Shown: in pieces, positions 16,026 through 24,300 of the stretch | Numbering within the stretch: the first letter of the stretch is position 1 | Layout of the letters: every line of letters starts with the position of its first letter | Source: Bacteroides sp. CAG:709 | GTDB lineage: Bacteria; Bacteroidota; Bacteroidia; Bacteroidales; UBA932 | Assembly (NCBI GenBank): GCA_000434935.1 | Contig: FR882165.1 | Span: forward strand, 48,727 to 96,772 | Reading direction: 5' to 3' | Length of the DNA stretch: 48,046 bases | Made by a program: the position numbers and the translations under genes | The notes under the pieces: model-generated | The model's database searches: none | The model's input: the letters and a program-made list of their open reading frames with translations, nothing else | What the model was told of the DNA's origin: nothing

Positions 16026-16199
16026 TTATTTGCCAGCTTCAACAGAAAGTTTTCTGAACTCTTTGAAATCCTTCATGAGTGCAAGAGCAGCTTTGCGGGC
16101 GCGTGCGCCGGCAGCCTTGTTACCCTTTTCTACCTGAGCCTCAGCATTTACTGCGAACTCCTCATACTCTTTCTGGATTTTCTCAACGATCTCTTTCAT
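16026..16199 (-). CDS. Histone H1-like protein (Hc1 type), 57 residues
   Basis: A 58-codon frame on the minus strand encodes a small Lys/Ala/Glu-rich helical protein. It contains the stretch QVEKGNKAAGARARKAALAL, followed by KDFKEFRKLSVEAGK. This resembles the short Hc1-like histone H1 proteins common in Bacteroidetes, thought to bind DNA. The KGNKAAGARARKA stretch is the diagnostic part. It has its own promoter and a candidate terminator, so it is monocistronic. The DNA-binding role is known only by family analogy. Confidence 0.85.
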   Translation of the reverse strand: MKEIVEKIQKEYEEFAVNAEAQVEKGNKAAGARARKAALALMKDFKEFRKLSVEAGK

Positions 16200-16239
16200 G
16201 ATGTTATCAGTTTATTAGTTAAACATTGAAAAACTGAAC

Positions 16240-16271
16240 GCAATTTATGTATTATCGCATAAATATGCAAA
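16240..16271 (-). promoter_or_regulatory. Promoter of the histone H1-like gene
   Basis: On the minus strand 16268-16271 reads TTTG (-33) and 16240-16247 reads TAAATTGC, a near match to TAnnTTTG, with 20 bases between. A short interrupted palindrome, GCATA-AA-TATGC (about 16257-16268), lies inside the promoter and could be an operator. Confidence 0.5.
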
Positions 16272-16447
16272 CATTATTCTTAAAAATCTTCGTCTGAAAG
16301 CTTGTAGAGAACCATTTGTCGGCAATTTTGACAAATTTTTTTCAGTGTCGGCGCCGTTTTCAGTACTCCGGGCGTGCATTTCTGCGCTCCCGGGGCGAGG
16401 ACTACTGCAGTACGCTGATGCATCGGACTTTGGCGCTCTCGGTTTGT

Positions 16448-16612
16448 TTAATTATCAGAAACAATCACAATCTCATCCACGAGCGAACTGCTCAATACAG
16501 GGGCGACAATCGTGCCTTTGGAAGCGAAAGGATTGCCAGTCCAAGTGTTCTGGGCGTATGATACGCAAAAAGAAAGTGCTGATAATGCAATTGTGAGTAT
16601 GTTTCTGTACAT
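16448..16612 (-). CDS. Small secreted peptide, 54 residues
   Basis: On the minus strand an ATG at 16610-16612 opens a 54-codon frame. It begins MYRNILTIALSALSFCVSYA and continues QNTWTGNPFASKGTIVAPVL. The first 20 residues are a clean signal peptide with a VSYA-Q cleavage site. The mature part is only about 34 residues, acidic and hydrophobic at its end (SSSLVDEIVIVSDN). I recognise no family. It lies 100 bases downstream of the WG-repeat gene on the same strand and could be co-transcribed. It may be a genuine small exported protein or the stub of a larger gene. The region between 16200 and 16447 shows no convincing gene. Confidence 0.5.
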   Translation of the reverse strand: MYRNILTIALSALSFCVSYAQNTWTGNPFASKGTIVAPVLSSSLVDEIVIVSDN

Positions 16613-16711
16613 ATATAGGTTTCTATTTAAAATTTTGTCAGTTATAACTTCTGTTAAATCAACGTTTGGTGGTTACTACCCTCGAATGAAGCTGTCCATT
16701 AGTTTTTCCTC

Positions 16712-17491
16712 CTAAAACTTATACTCTTCCCATAGTTTGTCAGGACTGCTCTTTACCATAAATTTTCCCCGTGCAGAGTTGAATACGCAACCGAACCACT
16801 CTGGTGGAATGAGTTCCGTGCCGTCTTCGAGACAGGCTCCAATGAGGTCTCCGCGTTTGACCTGTATGTAGTTGTACGCGGGATTATAACGGGTATATGT
16901 GTAGCCTCTGTCAAGTGGAATCAATACTTTCCCAGTGTTGTAATCGATTACGCCAGAGTGTTCTCCGTCTGTGACATAGTAGTATTTTTCTTGATGGGGT
17001 TTGCAATCGATGTAATGCATATCCGGGGAAATCATCTCCCTCCCGAGCGAATCGCATACTCCCGAGTATTCGCCTTTTTTAACACTGAAGCGTTTTGATG
17101 AGCTGACAAAAAGTAATTTGGTGTAGAGTCTTTCGCGCGGAATGATTTCGGTTCCGTCGGTGTTGAAGACTCCGTAATATGTGATTGTCACGCCATTTTT
17201 GTTTTCATAGACTGAGGCTCTGATTTTTTTCGATTGGGGCATATATTTACAATACCGGTAACCACGGGACGCCGGGATGATAATTTTCCCGTTTTCATCA
17301 GTGGCTTGCGTAAAGTGGTTTATGTGAGCACGATAAAATACAAAGCCGTCCGGGGCTTCATATCTGCGGGGAATTGTAGGGTCTGAGGCCGGGTCATACT
17401 CATCTTCCTGTGCCCAAGCACTGACTCCTGACATTCCAATAAAAAGACATACAGCAAAAAAGAATTTTTTCAAAAAGCCCCAAACATTCAT
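16712..17491 (-). CDS. Exported WG-repeat protein
   Basis: This is a 259-residue protein with a signal peptide (FFFAVCLFIGMSGVSAWAQE, cleaved after about residue 27). The mature part is built from repeats of roughly 40-45 residues that resemble WG/KWG beta-repeats: YGVFNTDGTEIIP, SGVCDSLGREMISP, SGVIDYNTGKVLIPL and IGACLEDGTELIPP. Such repeats usually form a beta-rich binding scaffold, and no enzymatic motif is seen. I place the start at the ATG at 17489-17491 because it gives a normal signal peptide; an upstream ATG would add 24 residues. By eye the gene is more AT-rich than its neighbours, suggesting separate ancestry. Confidence 0.75.
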   Translation of the reverse strand: MNVWGFLKKFFFAVCLFIGMSGVSAWAQEDEYDPASDPTIPRRYEAPDGFVFYRAHINHFTQATDENGKIIIPASRGYRYCKYMPQSKKIRASVYENKNGVTITYYGVFNTDGTEIIPRERLYTKLLFVSSSKRFSVKKGEYSGVCDSLGREMISPDMHYIDCKPHQEKYYYVTDGEHSGVIDYNTGKVLIPLDRGYTYTRYNPAYNYIQVKRGDLIGACLEDGTELIPPEWFGCVFNSARGKFMVKSSPDKLWEEYKF

Positions 17492-17587
17492 AACGCAATT
17501 TTTTTCAGACTCACATGATTTAGTTTTTCCCAACCTATAAAAATGAGTGGAATGTATCAACAATGCACTCTTATTAAAATAGTAATT

Positions 17588-17878
17588 CTAATTCTGTGGA
17601 GCGTCGTTGTAAGCCCGATATTCGCCTTTGGTGACATTCAAGGTTTTCGGGAGCCAAACCTTATAGCGAGTGGATTTGTCCCAAGTATTGCCTGCGGATG
17701 CGAAGTCAGATGTATCTGGCGAGGCTTGCCGTTGCCTTCCAGGTCGGCTCCTGCGATCATCGGGGCTGTGAAGGACATCCACGCGAAATCGTTGCCTTCT
17801 GCCGGGGTCAGGGCGACGCTGCCGTCCTCGGAAGATTGGATTACCACGCATTCATCCACGAAACCGTCGTCGTCTTGC
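17588..17878 (-). pseudogene. Frameshifted remnant of an unidentified gene
   Basis: Two overlapping minus-strand frames join into one plausible protein. The first encodes KKIVFEQDDDGFVDECVVIQ, SSEDGSVALTPAEGNDFAWM, SFTAPMIAGADLEGNGKP, and then loses sense. Near 17700-17715 the meaningful frame shifts by one, continuing DTSDFASAGNTWDKSTRYKV then WLPKTLNVTKGEYRAYNDAPQN and a stop. The first frame has no ATG upstream of the FEQDDDG segment and its beginning overlaps the end of pth. The simplest reading is a 5'-truncated and frameshifted 3' remnant. I cannot name the family. The alternative is that both frames are chance. Confidence 0.4.
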
Positions 17879-18481
17879 TCAAAGACGATTTTCTTCTTCC
17901 GTGGTTTTCTTTACCTGTGTATTGAAACTGTTCATGGCCCGGTCCGGACCGATTGTCGTGAAAGCCTTGATGCCTTCGATTACCTTGTTGCAGATTTCCG
18001 GCATCGCCTCCTTTTCCTCCTGGCTCATCGGACCGATTACGAAATCCACCTGCCCGCCTTTCTTGAAATTGTTTCCGATGCCGATGCGGATACGGGGATA
18101 TTCGGTGGTTTCCAGAAGTTCCTGGATGTTCTTCAATCCGTTATGTCCGCCGTCGCTGCCTTTCTTGCGCATGCGCAATGTCCCGAAAGGCAGGTTCAGG
18201 TCATCACAGATGACAATGAGGTTCTCCATCGGGATGCCGAGTTCATTCATCCAGTATCTCACCGCATTGCCGCTCAGGTTCATGTATGTGGACGGTTTGA
18301 GAAGCGTGATTCTCCTTCCTTTGAAAGAGACTTTGGCTATGTCTCCGTATCTTGCTGTCTGGAATGCCGCATCTGCTGATGCCGCCCATGCGTCCAGTAC
18401 CATGAAACCGACATTGTGTCTGGTGTCGGCATATTCAGCGCCAATGTTTCCGAGTCCGGCCACCAAATAGTCTTTGCTCAT
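17879..18481 (-). CDS. pth: Peptidyl-tRNA hydrolase
   Basis: Pth releases peptides from prematurely dropped peptidyl-tRNAs, recycling tRNA. The 200-residue product is of normal length. Key residues of the family are present: Asn12 in AGLGNIG, the catalytic His22 in TRHNVGF, Asn68 in TYMNLSG, Asp93 in CDDLNLPFG, and Asn114 in GGHNGLKNI. It lies 83 bases downstream of rplY on the same strand, an arrangement common in bacteria. A strong terminator between them implies separate or partly read-through transcription. Confidence 0.97.
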   Translation of the reverse strand: MSKDYLVAGLGNIGAEYADTRHNVGFMVLDAWAASADAAFQTARYGDIAKVSFKGRRITLLKPSTYMNLSGNAVRYWMNELGIPMENLIVICDDLNLPFGTLRMRKKGSDGGHNGLKNIQELLETTEYPRIRIGIGNNFKKGGQVDFVIGPMSQEEKEAMPEICNKVIEGIKAFTTIGPDRAMNSFNTQVKKTTEEENRL

Positions 18482-18505
18482 ATTCCGAGTGCGTTACCTT
18501 TTTAT

Positions 18506-18543
18506 AAAAAAACAGGACCGACAGAGATCCCCTGCCAGTCCTG
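18506..18543 (-). terminator. Rho-independent terminator between rplY and pth
   Basis: On the minus strand CAGGAC (18543-18538) pairs with GTCCTG (18518-18513), with further internal pairing, followed directly by seven Ts (18512-18506). It begins about 20 bases past the rplY stop. Confidence 0.85.
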
Positions 18544-18563
18544 AAAATGTCTCTTTGCTGGAA

Positions 18564-19223
18564 TTATGCTTCAGCTGGAGCTTCAGCTGCCGGAGCTGCC
18601 GGAGCTTCTGCGTGATGTATGCCTTCCTCCATAGCCTCGTCAAGAGCTTCCTCATACTCGATGTGAGCTGCAACCTGACGTGAAGACTTGACTGTGCAGA
18701 TGATAGTTCCCTTAGGAGAAACTACATTGACATTCTCATACTTGAGGTCACCAGCAACGATTCTCTTGCCGATCTGAAGTCTGTCGACATTGACAATGAG
18801 CTCATCTGGAAGATCCTTCATGAGGGCGCTGACTTTCAGTTCGCGTACGAGCTTGTAGAACTTACCGCCGGCGCGTACACCGGCAGCGTGTCCGGTGATG
18901 GTTACAGGAACCTTGATGGCGATAGGCTTGTCCTCAGTAACTGCGAGGAAGTCTACGTGAAGGCAGTTGTCCTTTACCGGGTGGAACTGGAGCTCGTGAA
19001 GAACTGCGAAGTACTTCTTGCCGTTGCTGAGCTCAAGGTCAACGATATAAGATGCCGGAGTTTCGGTAAGACCTTTAAGATCTTTCTCTGTGATAGTGAA
19101 GAGAACGTTCTCGATACCTGCGCCGTAGATGTTGCATGGTACAAGACCCTGTTTGCGGAATTCTTTGATTGCCGCCTTGTTGCTGGCCTCACGAACCTGG
19201 CCGTTCAATGCGAAATGTTTCAT
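18564..19223 (-). CDS. rplY: 50S ribosomal protein L25 (CTC form)
   Basis: This protein binds 5S rRNA in the large subunit. The 219-residue length indicates the long CTC-type L25. It has an N-terminal L25 domain (about 1-95; GQVREASNKAAIKEFRKQGL and FAVLHELQFHPVKDNCLHVD) and a C-terminal TL5-like beta domain (about 96-185; GHAAGVRAGGKFYKLVRELK). An Ala/Glu/Pro-rich tail (APAAPAAEAPAEA) closes it, as seen in other Bacteroidetes L25 proteins. It is followed by its own terminator and then pth. Confidence 0.96.
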   Translation of the reverse strand: MKHFALNGQVREASNKAAIKEFRKQGLVPCNIYGAGIENVLFTITEKDLKGLTETPASYIVDLELSNGKKYFAVLHELQFHPVKDNCLHVDFLAVTEDKPIAIKVPVTITGHAAGVRAGGKFYKLVRELKVSALMKDLPDELIVNVDRLQIGKRIVAGDLKYENVNVVSPKGTIICTVKSSRQVAAHIEYEEALDEAMEEGIHHAEAPAAPAAEAPAEA

Positions 19224-19253
19224 TTCTTTAATTTGTTTAAAATGTGTTACTCA

Positions 19254-19274
19254 GTCCTGCAACCAGGGCAGGAC
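19254..19274 (-). promoter_or_regulatory. Hairpin in the rplY leader
   Basis: GTCCTGC (19254-19260) and GCAGGAC (19268-19274) form a perfect 7-bp stem with a 7-base loop, about 30-50 bases upstream of the rplY start. Ribosomal-protein leaders often carry protein-binding hairpins, so this is an autoregulation candidate. No promoter match is obvious around it. Confidence 0.4.
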
Positions 19275-19418
19275 CCCATTGCACCAAAAGCCTTTGCTTT
19301 TTCACGAGTCCGTTTTCGACTCAAAATGCGGCGCGAAGATAGTAATAATTTCCGGAAATGGAAAATAATGTTGCGAATCTTTTTTCAGGACGGCACAGAA
19401 ACAAATCATAAAAATTGC

Positions 19419-19426
19419 TATCTTTG
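19419..19426 (+). promoter_or_regulatory. -7 promoter element of the AAA-ATPase gene
   Basis: TATCTTTG is an exact TAnnTTTG match 22 bases before the ATG at 19449. It supports that start over the longer open frame, which would begin inside rplY on the other strand. No clear -33 TTTG is present. Confidence 0.55.
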
Positions 19427-19448
19427 GGAATGTGTAAAGTTTTGGATT

Positions 19449-21014
19449 ATGGAGACGACGATCAGAAGATTCCCGATTGGGATACAGACATTTGCGGAGA
19501 TTATATCCGGAAAGTATTTATACATTGACAAGACGGGCTATGTCAATGGCATTGCAGATAAGTACAAGTACGTTTTCCTGAGCCGACCGCGCAGATTCGG
19601 CAAGTCGTTGCTGTCTTCTACTTTCCATTGCTATTTCGAGGGCAGGAAGGAACTTTTCGAGGGGTTGAAAGCCGGCGAGTTGAAGAAGGAATGGACGAAG
19701 CATCCGGTCTTTCATTTCGACATGTCAACGGCTAAACATTTGAATGAGGAGCAGTTGGTGCGCACCCTCGGATATAAACTGGAAGAATATGAGGCCATTT
19801 ATGGAAAGCTTCCGAATGTGGATGACGTTGATGTAAATGCGCGACTGGAATTCCTGATCAAAGCGGCTTTTGAGCAGACCGGGCAGCAGGCCGTCATCAT
19901 CATTGACGAATATGACGCACCTCTGTTGGACGTGATGAACGACAAGGGCAAGTTACCGGTCCTCAGACAGATAATGAGGAATTTCTACAGCCCGATAAAG
20001 AGCCTTGACCCGTATCTGCGGTTCGTTTTCATCACCGGAGTCAACAAGTCTGCGCAACTCGGCATTTCAGGTGAATTGAACAATTTTCAAGACATATCCA
20101 TGATGCCGGAATACTCTGCATTGTGCGGAATTTCTCAGACTGAGTTGGAAAACAATATGCTAGATGAGGTTCAAGCACTGGCAGACGAACAGAAAGTGAG
20201 CTACGAAGATGCTCTCGCATTGCTGAAAGCACACTACGCCGGCTATCATTTTTGCGAAGAATCAGAGAATATATACAATCCGTTCAGTCTCATCAATGCA
20301 TTGTCTGATAAGTATTTCGGCAGTTACTGGTTCGATACCGGCACCCCGACTTATCTCATCGAAAGACTTCGGAAAAACCCTATTGACGAAACTACATTGG
20401 ACAATATCCCGCTCGTCCCGCAATCGGATTTCGACGTCTCGCCGGAGATTTCGGAGAATTCATTGCCAATGCTTTATCAGACCGGTTATCTGACCATCAA
20501 GTCATACGACGAGAGAATGCAGCTCTATACGCTCGGATATCCGAACAAGGAAGTCAAGATCGGCTTCACGCGAGGACTTTTGGGAGAGTACCCTAGCAAG
20601 ACCGGCACCGCATCGGGATTCGTGGCACATTTCTATGCCGCAATGGATTCCCAGGACATTGACATGGCTATGGAGAAGCTGCAGGCGTACCTTGCCGGAA
20701 TACCGAACGACCTGGAAAACAAGACAGAAAAGCATTATCAGACAATAATTTACCTAATTTTCTCGCTACTTGGCTTCTACATCCGGACAGAAGTAAAATC
20801 CGCCATCGGCAGGGCTGACGCCGTCTGCTACACGGACAATTGCATCTATGTCTTTGAATTCAAAGTGGACGGATCTGCTGAAGACGCGCTCAAGCAGATT
20901 GACGACAAGGGCTACATGCTTCCTTATAAATTCGAGGAAGGCAAGAACCTCGTCAAGGTCGGCGTAAACATTTCCTCTCAGACCCGTACCGTCGAGAAGT
21001 GGATCGCGAGGTGA
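19449..21014 (+). CDS. AAA-ATPase / PD-(D/E)XK nuclease-like protein
   Basis: The 521-residue product belongs to the AAA-ATPase-like plus PDDEXK_9 group, abundant in Bacteroidetes and of unknown function. Near the N-terminus, RRFPIGIQTFAEIISGKYLY and YVFLSRPRRFGKSLLSSTF form the nucleotide-binding segment; the P-loop is the atypical RPRRFGKSLL. Walker B is VIIIDEYDAPL. The C-terminal 100 residues contain a nuclease-like core, with IGRADAVCYTDNCIYVFEFKVDG giving the D...E-F-K pattern of PD-(D/E)XK folds. The gene stands alone with its own -7 element. Family members are often strain-variable, but no mobility genes are adjacent here. Confidence 0.85.
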   Translation: METTIRRFPIGIQTFAEIISGKYLYIDKTGYVNGIADKYKYVFLSRPRRFGKSLLSSTFHCYFEGRKELFEGLKAGELKKEWTKHPVFHFDMSTAKHLNEEQLVRTLGYKLEEYEAIYGKLPNVDDVDVNARLEFLIKAAFEQTGQQAVIIIDEYDAPLLDVMNDKGKLPVLRQIMRNFYSPIKSLDPYLRFVFITGVNKSAQLGISGELNNFQDISMMPEYSALCGISQTELENNMLDEVQALADEQKVSYEDALALLKAHYAGYHFCEESENIYNPFSLINALSDKYFGSYWFDTGTPTYLIERLRKNPIDETTLDNIPLVPQSDFDVSPEISENSLPMLYQTGYLTIKSYDERMQLYTLGYPNKEVKIGFTRGLLGEYPSKTGTASGFVAHFYAAMDSQDIDMAMEKLQAYLAGIPNDLENKTEKHYQTIIYLIFSLLGFYIRTEVKSAIGRADAVCYTDNCIYVFEFKVDGSAEDALKQIDDKGYMLPYKFEEGKNLVKVGVNISSQTRTVEKWIAR

Positions 21015-21026
21015 TTTCATTTTGGT

Positions 21027-21133
21027 GTGGAGCGTAAATTGCAGACTATCAGATGATTAACCGAAATCAGAGTCGTGAAAACCGCAACTCTGAAAATAGC
21101 TGATGCGTTAATATATAGGCAGTTGCACTCCAC
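21027..21133 (+). other. Nested inverted repeats, possible structured RNA or attenuator
   Basis: Within 107 bases four complementary pairs nest: GTGGAG (21027-21032) with CTCCAC (21128-21133), TGCA (21040-21043) with TGCA (21124-21127), ATCAG (21048-21052) with CTGAT (21100-21104), and TCAGAGT (21067-21073) with ACTCTGA (21087-21093). An alternative pair ATTAAC (21056-21061) with GTTAAT (21107-21112) excludes the third. The inner hairpin may end the preceding gene. The whole could be a folded leader RNA. Confidence 0.35.
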
Positions 21134-21165
21134 GCCCCACCTGACCACCCGTAGTTCTACATCTG

Positions 21166-21215
21166 CAAACCATTCTCAGAACTATCCAATCGACAACCCA
21201 TTCTCAGTACCATCC
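21166..21215 (+). promoter_or_regulatory. 22-bp imperfect direct repeat, candidate regulator-binding site
   Basis: Positions 21166-21187 and 21194-21215 share CAAnCCATTCTCAGnACnATCC with 19 of 22 bases identical and an exact 28-bp period. The pair ends 24 bases before the TAATTTTG promoter element of the utilization locus. AraC-type domains, such as the one at the end of the hybrid regulator at 38227-42291, bind direct repeats. The assignment to that regulator is inference. Confidence 0.5.
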
Positions 21216-21239
21216 GCCTCCTGTATCGCAAAACTTTCT

Positions 21240-21247
21240 TAATTTTG
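21240..21247 (+). promoter_or_regulatory. -7 promoter element of the utilization locus
   Basis: TAATTTTG matches TAnnTTTG exactly. It lacks a good -33 element, which fits an activator-dependent promoter, and it lies just downstream of the direct repeat. It would give a leader of about 130 bases before the first large gene. TATTTTTG at 21357-21364 also matches the consensus and is an alternative promoter. Confidence 0.5.
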
Positions 21248-21270
21248 TAAAGGCGAACACACAAATATCT

Positions 21271-21387
21271 ATGTTAAAGTCATTGATAGACAACAGATTG
21301 TACAAAAACGAACCATTTACGTATAAATGTGGCCCCTATGTTGTCCGGCGATATCCTATTTTTGCCGTCGGATTTAAAACCACATGA
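21271..21387 (+). CDS. Possible 38-codon leader peptide ORF
   Basis: An ATG 23 bases after the -7 element opens a frame that begins MLKSLIDNRLYKNEPFTYKC and ends GPYVVRRYPIFAVGFKTT. Its TGA overlaps an ATG of the next frame (ATGA at 21384-21387). The peptide is basic and resembles nothing I know. It could be a translated leader that couples expression of the GH3 fusion, or a chance frame. The rest of the 378-base gap (21015-21392) contains the inverted repeats, direct repeat and promoter elements listed separately. Confidence 0.3.
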   Translation: MLKSLIDNRLYKNEPFTYKCGPYVVRRYPIFAVGFKTT

Positions 21388-21392
21388 TCTTT

Positions 21393-24300
21393 ATGAAGAC
21401 AATAACTTTTGTTCTATCATTTTTCCTTCTTCTGGTTTCTGACATGGCTGTCGGCAGCGACAATGTATATAACATGGTAAAGCCCGACAAGGAAAACGCC
21501 AGGGCACGTGAACTCGTGTCGAAAATGACACTGGAAGAAAAGTGTGATTATATAGGTGCCGTTACTTCTTTCGTCATGAGGAGCGTGGACAGGTTGGGCA
21601 TACCACAGATCCGTATGGCGGACGGCCCCCAGGGCATACGCAACAATACTGTCAGCACTCTTTATCCGTCCGGAATACTCACCGCCGCTACATGGAACAG
21701 GGATTTGGCAGAAAAACTCGGTCATGGTCTGGGCAAAGACGCCAAGGCCAGGGGAGTGGCCATATTGCTCGGACCGGGCGTGAACATCTACCGGGCTCCG
21801 ATGAACGGCAGGAATTTCGAATATTTCGGCGAGGACCCGTATCTGGCCTCTGAAATCGCGGAACATTATATAGAAGGTGTACAGGCGGAAGGCGTTATCG
21901 CCACCGTCAAGCATTTTGCGGCCAACAATCAGGAATGGAGCCGCCATCATGCAAGTTCCGACGTGGATGAGAGGACACTTCATGAAATATATTTCCCGGC
22001 ATTCAGGAAAGCAGTCGAAAAGGCTCATGTCGGAGCCGTCATGACCAGCTACAATCCGGTTTTCGGTGTTCATGCATCGGAAAATGCTTATATGAATGTG
22101 GAGGTCCTCCGCAACATGTGGGGCTTCGACGGCATTCTCATGTCCGACTGGACTTCCGTATATTCCACATCCGGAGCCGTGAACGGCGGCCTTGACCTGG
22201 AATGCCCCAAGGGCGTGTATCTTACCAAAGAAAGGATCATGCCTCTCATAGAATCCGGCGTCATTTCGGAGGAAACCATTGACAGGAAGGTATATAACAT
22301 ATTGTCGACATTGGACAGGTTCGGGCTTCTGGACAAGCCGGTACTGGACGAAAGCATTGAAAAGGATAATCCTGAAAATGCGGCTACGGCATTGGAACTT
22401 GCGCGCGAGGGTATCGTGATGCTGGAGAACAGGGGCGGCGAGCTTCCTTACGGCAAGCGAGAGCGTGTGCTGGTCATGGGGCCGAACGCTTGTGTGACGA
22501 CGACCGGCGGCGGCAGCGGATTCGTGACGCCTTTCCATACGGTAACGGTGGCGGACGGTATCAAGAAGCAGTTCGGCGAGAAATATGTGCAGGTGCTTTC
22601 GGATGATGACCTGTATGCCGACATTTCTTCCGACATCGTGGCATCCAAGGATGGGAAAACCAACGGCTTCAGGGCCGAATACTATGATAACAAGACATTT
22701 GACGGCAAGCCGACAGTCGTGAGGACTGATGCTGCCGTGGATTTCAACTGGGGAAGGAAATCTCCTGCCGAGGGTATTCCGGAAGATGGCTTTTCGGTAC
22801 GCTGGGAGGGAACTTACACTGCCCCGGAGAGTGGAAAACTTCGTTTTTTGATGTCCGGAGACGATGGCTACAGGCTGTTTGTCGATGACAAAATTGTCGC
22901 AGGGGACTGGGGTAACCATTCATTGTCCTCCAGAACGGCATTCTTCGACGTGAAGAAAGGTCAGGACTATACGATCCGCTTCGAGTTTTTCGACAACGCC
23001 TCCGATGCAATCGCGAAGCTCAAGATCGGCATGTTCAATGAATCTGCGTTCAATGCTGCCGTAGCCAAGGCCGGACGAGTCCTCTACTGCGGAGGGTTCA
23101 ACAGCAATATCGAGGGCGAAGGCTTCGACAGACCGTTCGAACTGCCTCAGGAACAAAGGTCAATGATTTCCCGACTGACGGAGGCGCACCCTCATGTCAC
23201 GGTGGTTCTCGATGCCGGTGGAGGCGTGGATTTCAACGGCTGGAGCGAAGGTGTGGAAGCTGTGCTCTATGCGTGGTATGCAGGCCAGGAAGGCGGTACA
23301 GCCGTTGCTGACATTGTCAGCGGCAAGATTTCTCCAAGCGGCAAGCTCCCTATTTCCATAGAAGACAAATGGGCTGACAATCCTGTACATGATTCATATT
23401 ATGACAATACTCCTGTGAAGACTCAGAATACACCGTTCAAGAGAATTGAATATCGTGAGGGGATATTCTGCGGCTACAGAGGATATGACAGAAGCGGCAT
23501 CGCGCCGAGATATCCGTTCGGTTACGGCCTTTCCTACACCTCTTTCGAGTACTCCGACATGAATGTGGAAAAGCTGTCTGCCGACAGCGTGAAGGTTTCG
23601 TTCACCGTTGCCAATACCGGCCGGGTCGGAGCGTCCGAAATCGCCCAGGTTTATGTCAATGACAAGATTTCTTCAGTTGCGAGACCGGTGAAGGAACTCA
23701 AAGACTACGGGAAAGTCTATATTCCGGCAGGCAAGTCTGTCCGCATGACTTTCGTTCTGGGTCCTGATGCATTCTCGTTCTATGACGTGAAATCCAGATC
23801 TTTCATCATTGAACCTGGTGAATTTGAGATACTTGCAGGCCCTTCATCCGCGGAGCTGCCTCTTCGAGCAGAGGTCATGATGGGTGCGCCTGAATATGAG
23901 GTGGTGAACATTGCGCCGGACACCGTGTCAGTCATCAAGAACCCGCTTAACGGCTGGGTGATGTATATGGGAAGGAATTGGGACGCGGATTTCGGCAAGG
24001 TGTTCCGTTATGACGAGTTCCCTGCCGATGTTCCGGGTGGAAAAGTCAGAGTGTCAGACTATTGCGGGACAGCTTATATCCGCACCAGCTGGGCTTCCAT
24101 GGAACCGGAGGAAGGAAAATATTTCTGGAATGATCCTGATTCCCATCTGTACAGACTTTTGGCTGAAGTGAGAAACAGAGGCATGCGTCTGGCTTTCCGT
24201 ATCGTCGTGGACGGACGTGACCAGGGACAGAATACCCCTCAGTTCGTAATCGACGCCGGCGCCAAGTGCTTTGCCAGCAAATTGGGAAACAAGGAGGTAT

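Noticed and set aside
16316..16561. 81-codon plus-strand frame between the histone-like and WG-repeat genes
   Set aside because: The composition is not protein-like, no signal or family motif is visible, and it overlaps the better minus-strand secreted peptide frame.
17543..18379. 278-codon plus-strand frame opposite pth
   Set aside because: It is the antisense shadow of pth and the adjacent remnant, with an improbable His/Cys-rich product.
18888..19448. Long N-terminal extension of the AAA-ATPase open frame
   Set aside because: It runs antisense through rplY and ignores the exact TAnnTTTG element 22 bases before the ATG at 19449; the family begins at METTIRRFPIGIQTF.
21417..22919. 500-codon minus-strand frame inside the GH3 gene
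   Set aside because: It is antisense to a clear GH3 domain and has no recognisable features of its own.
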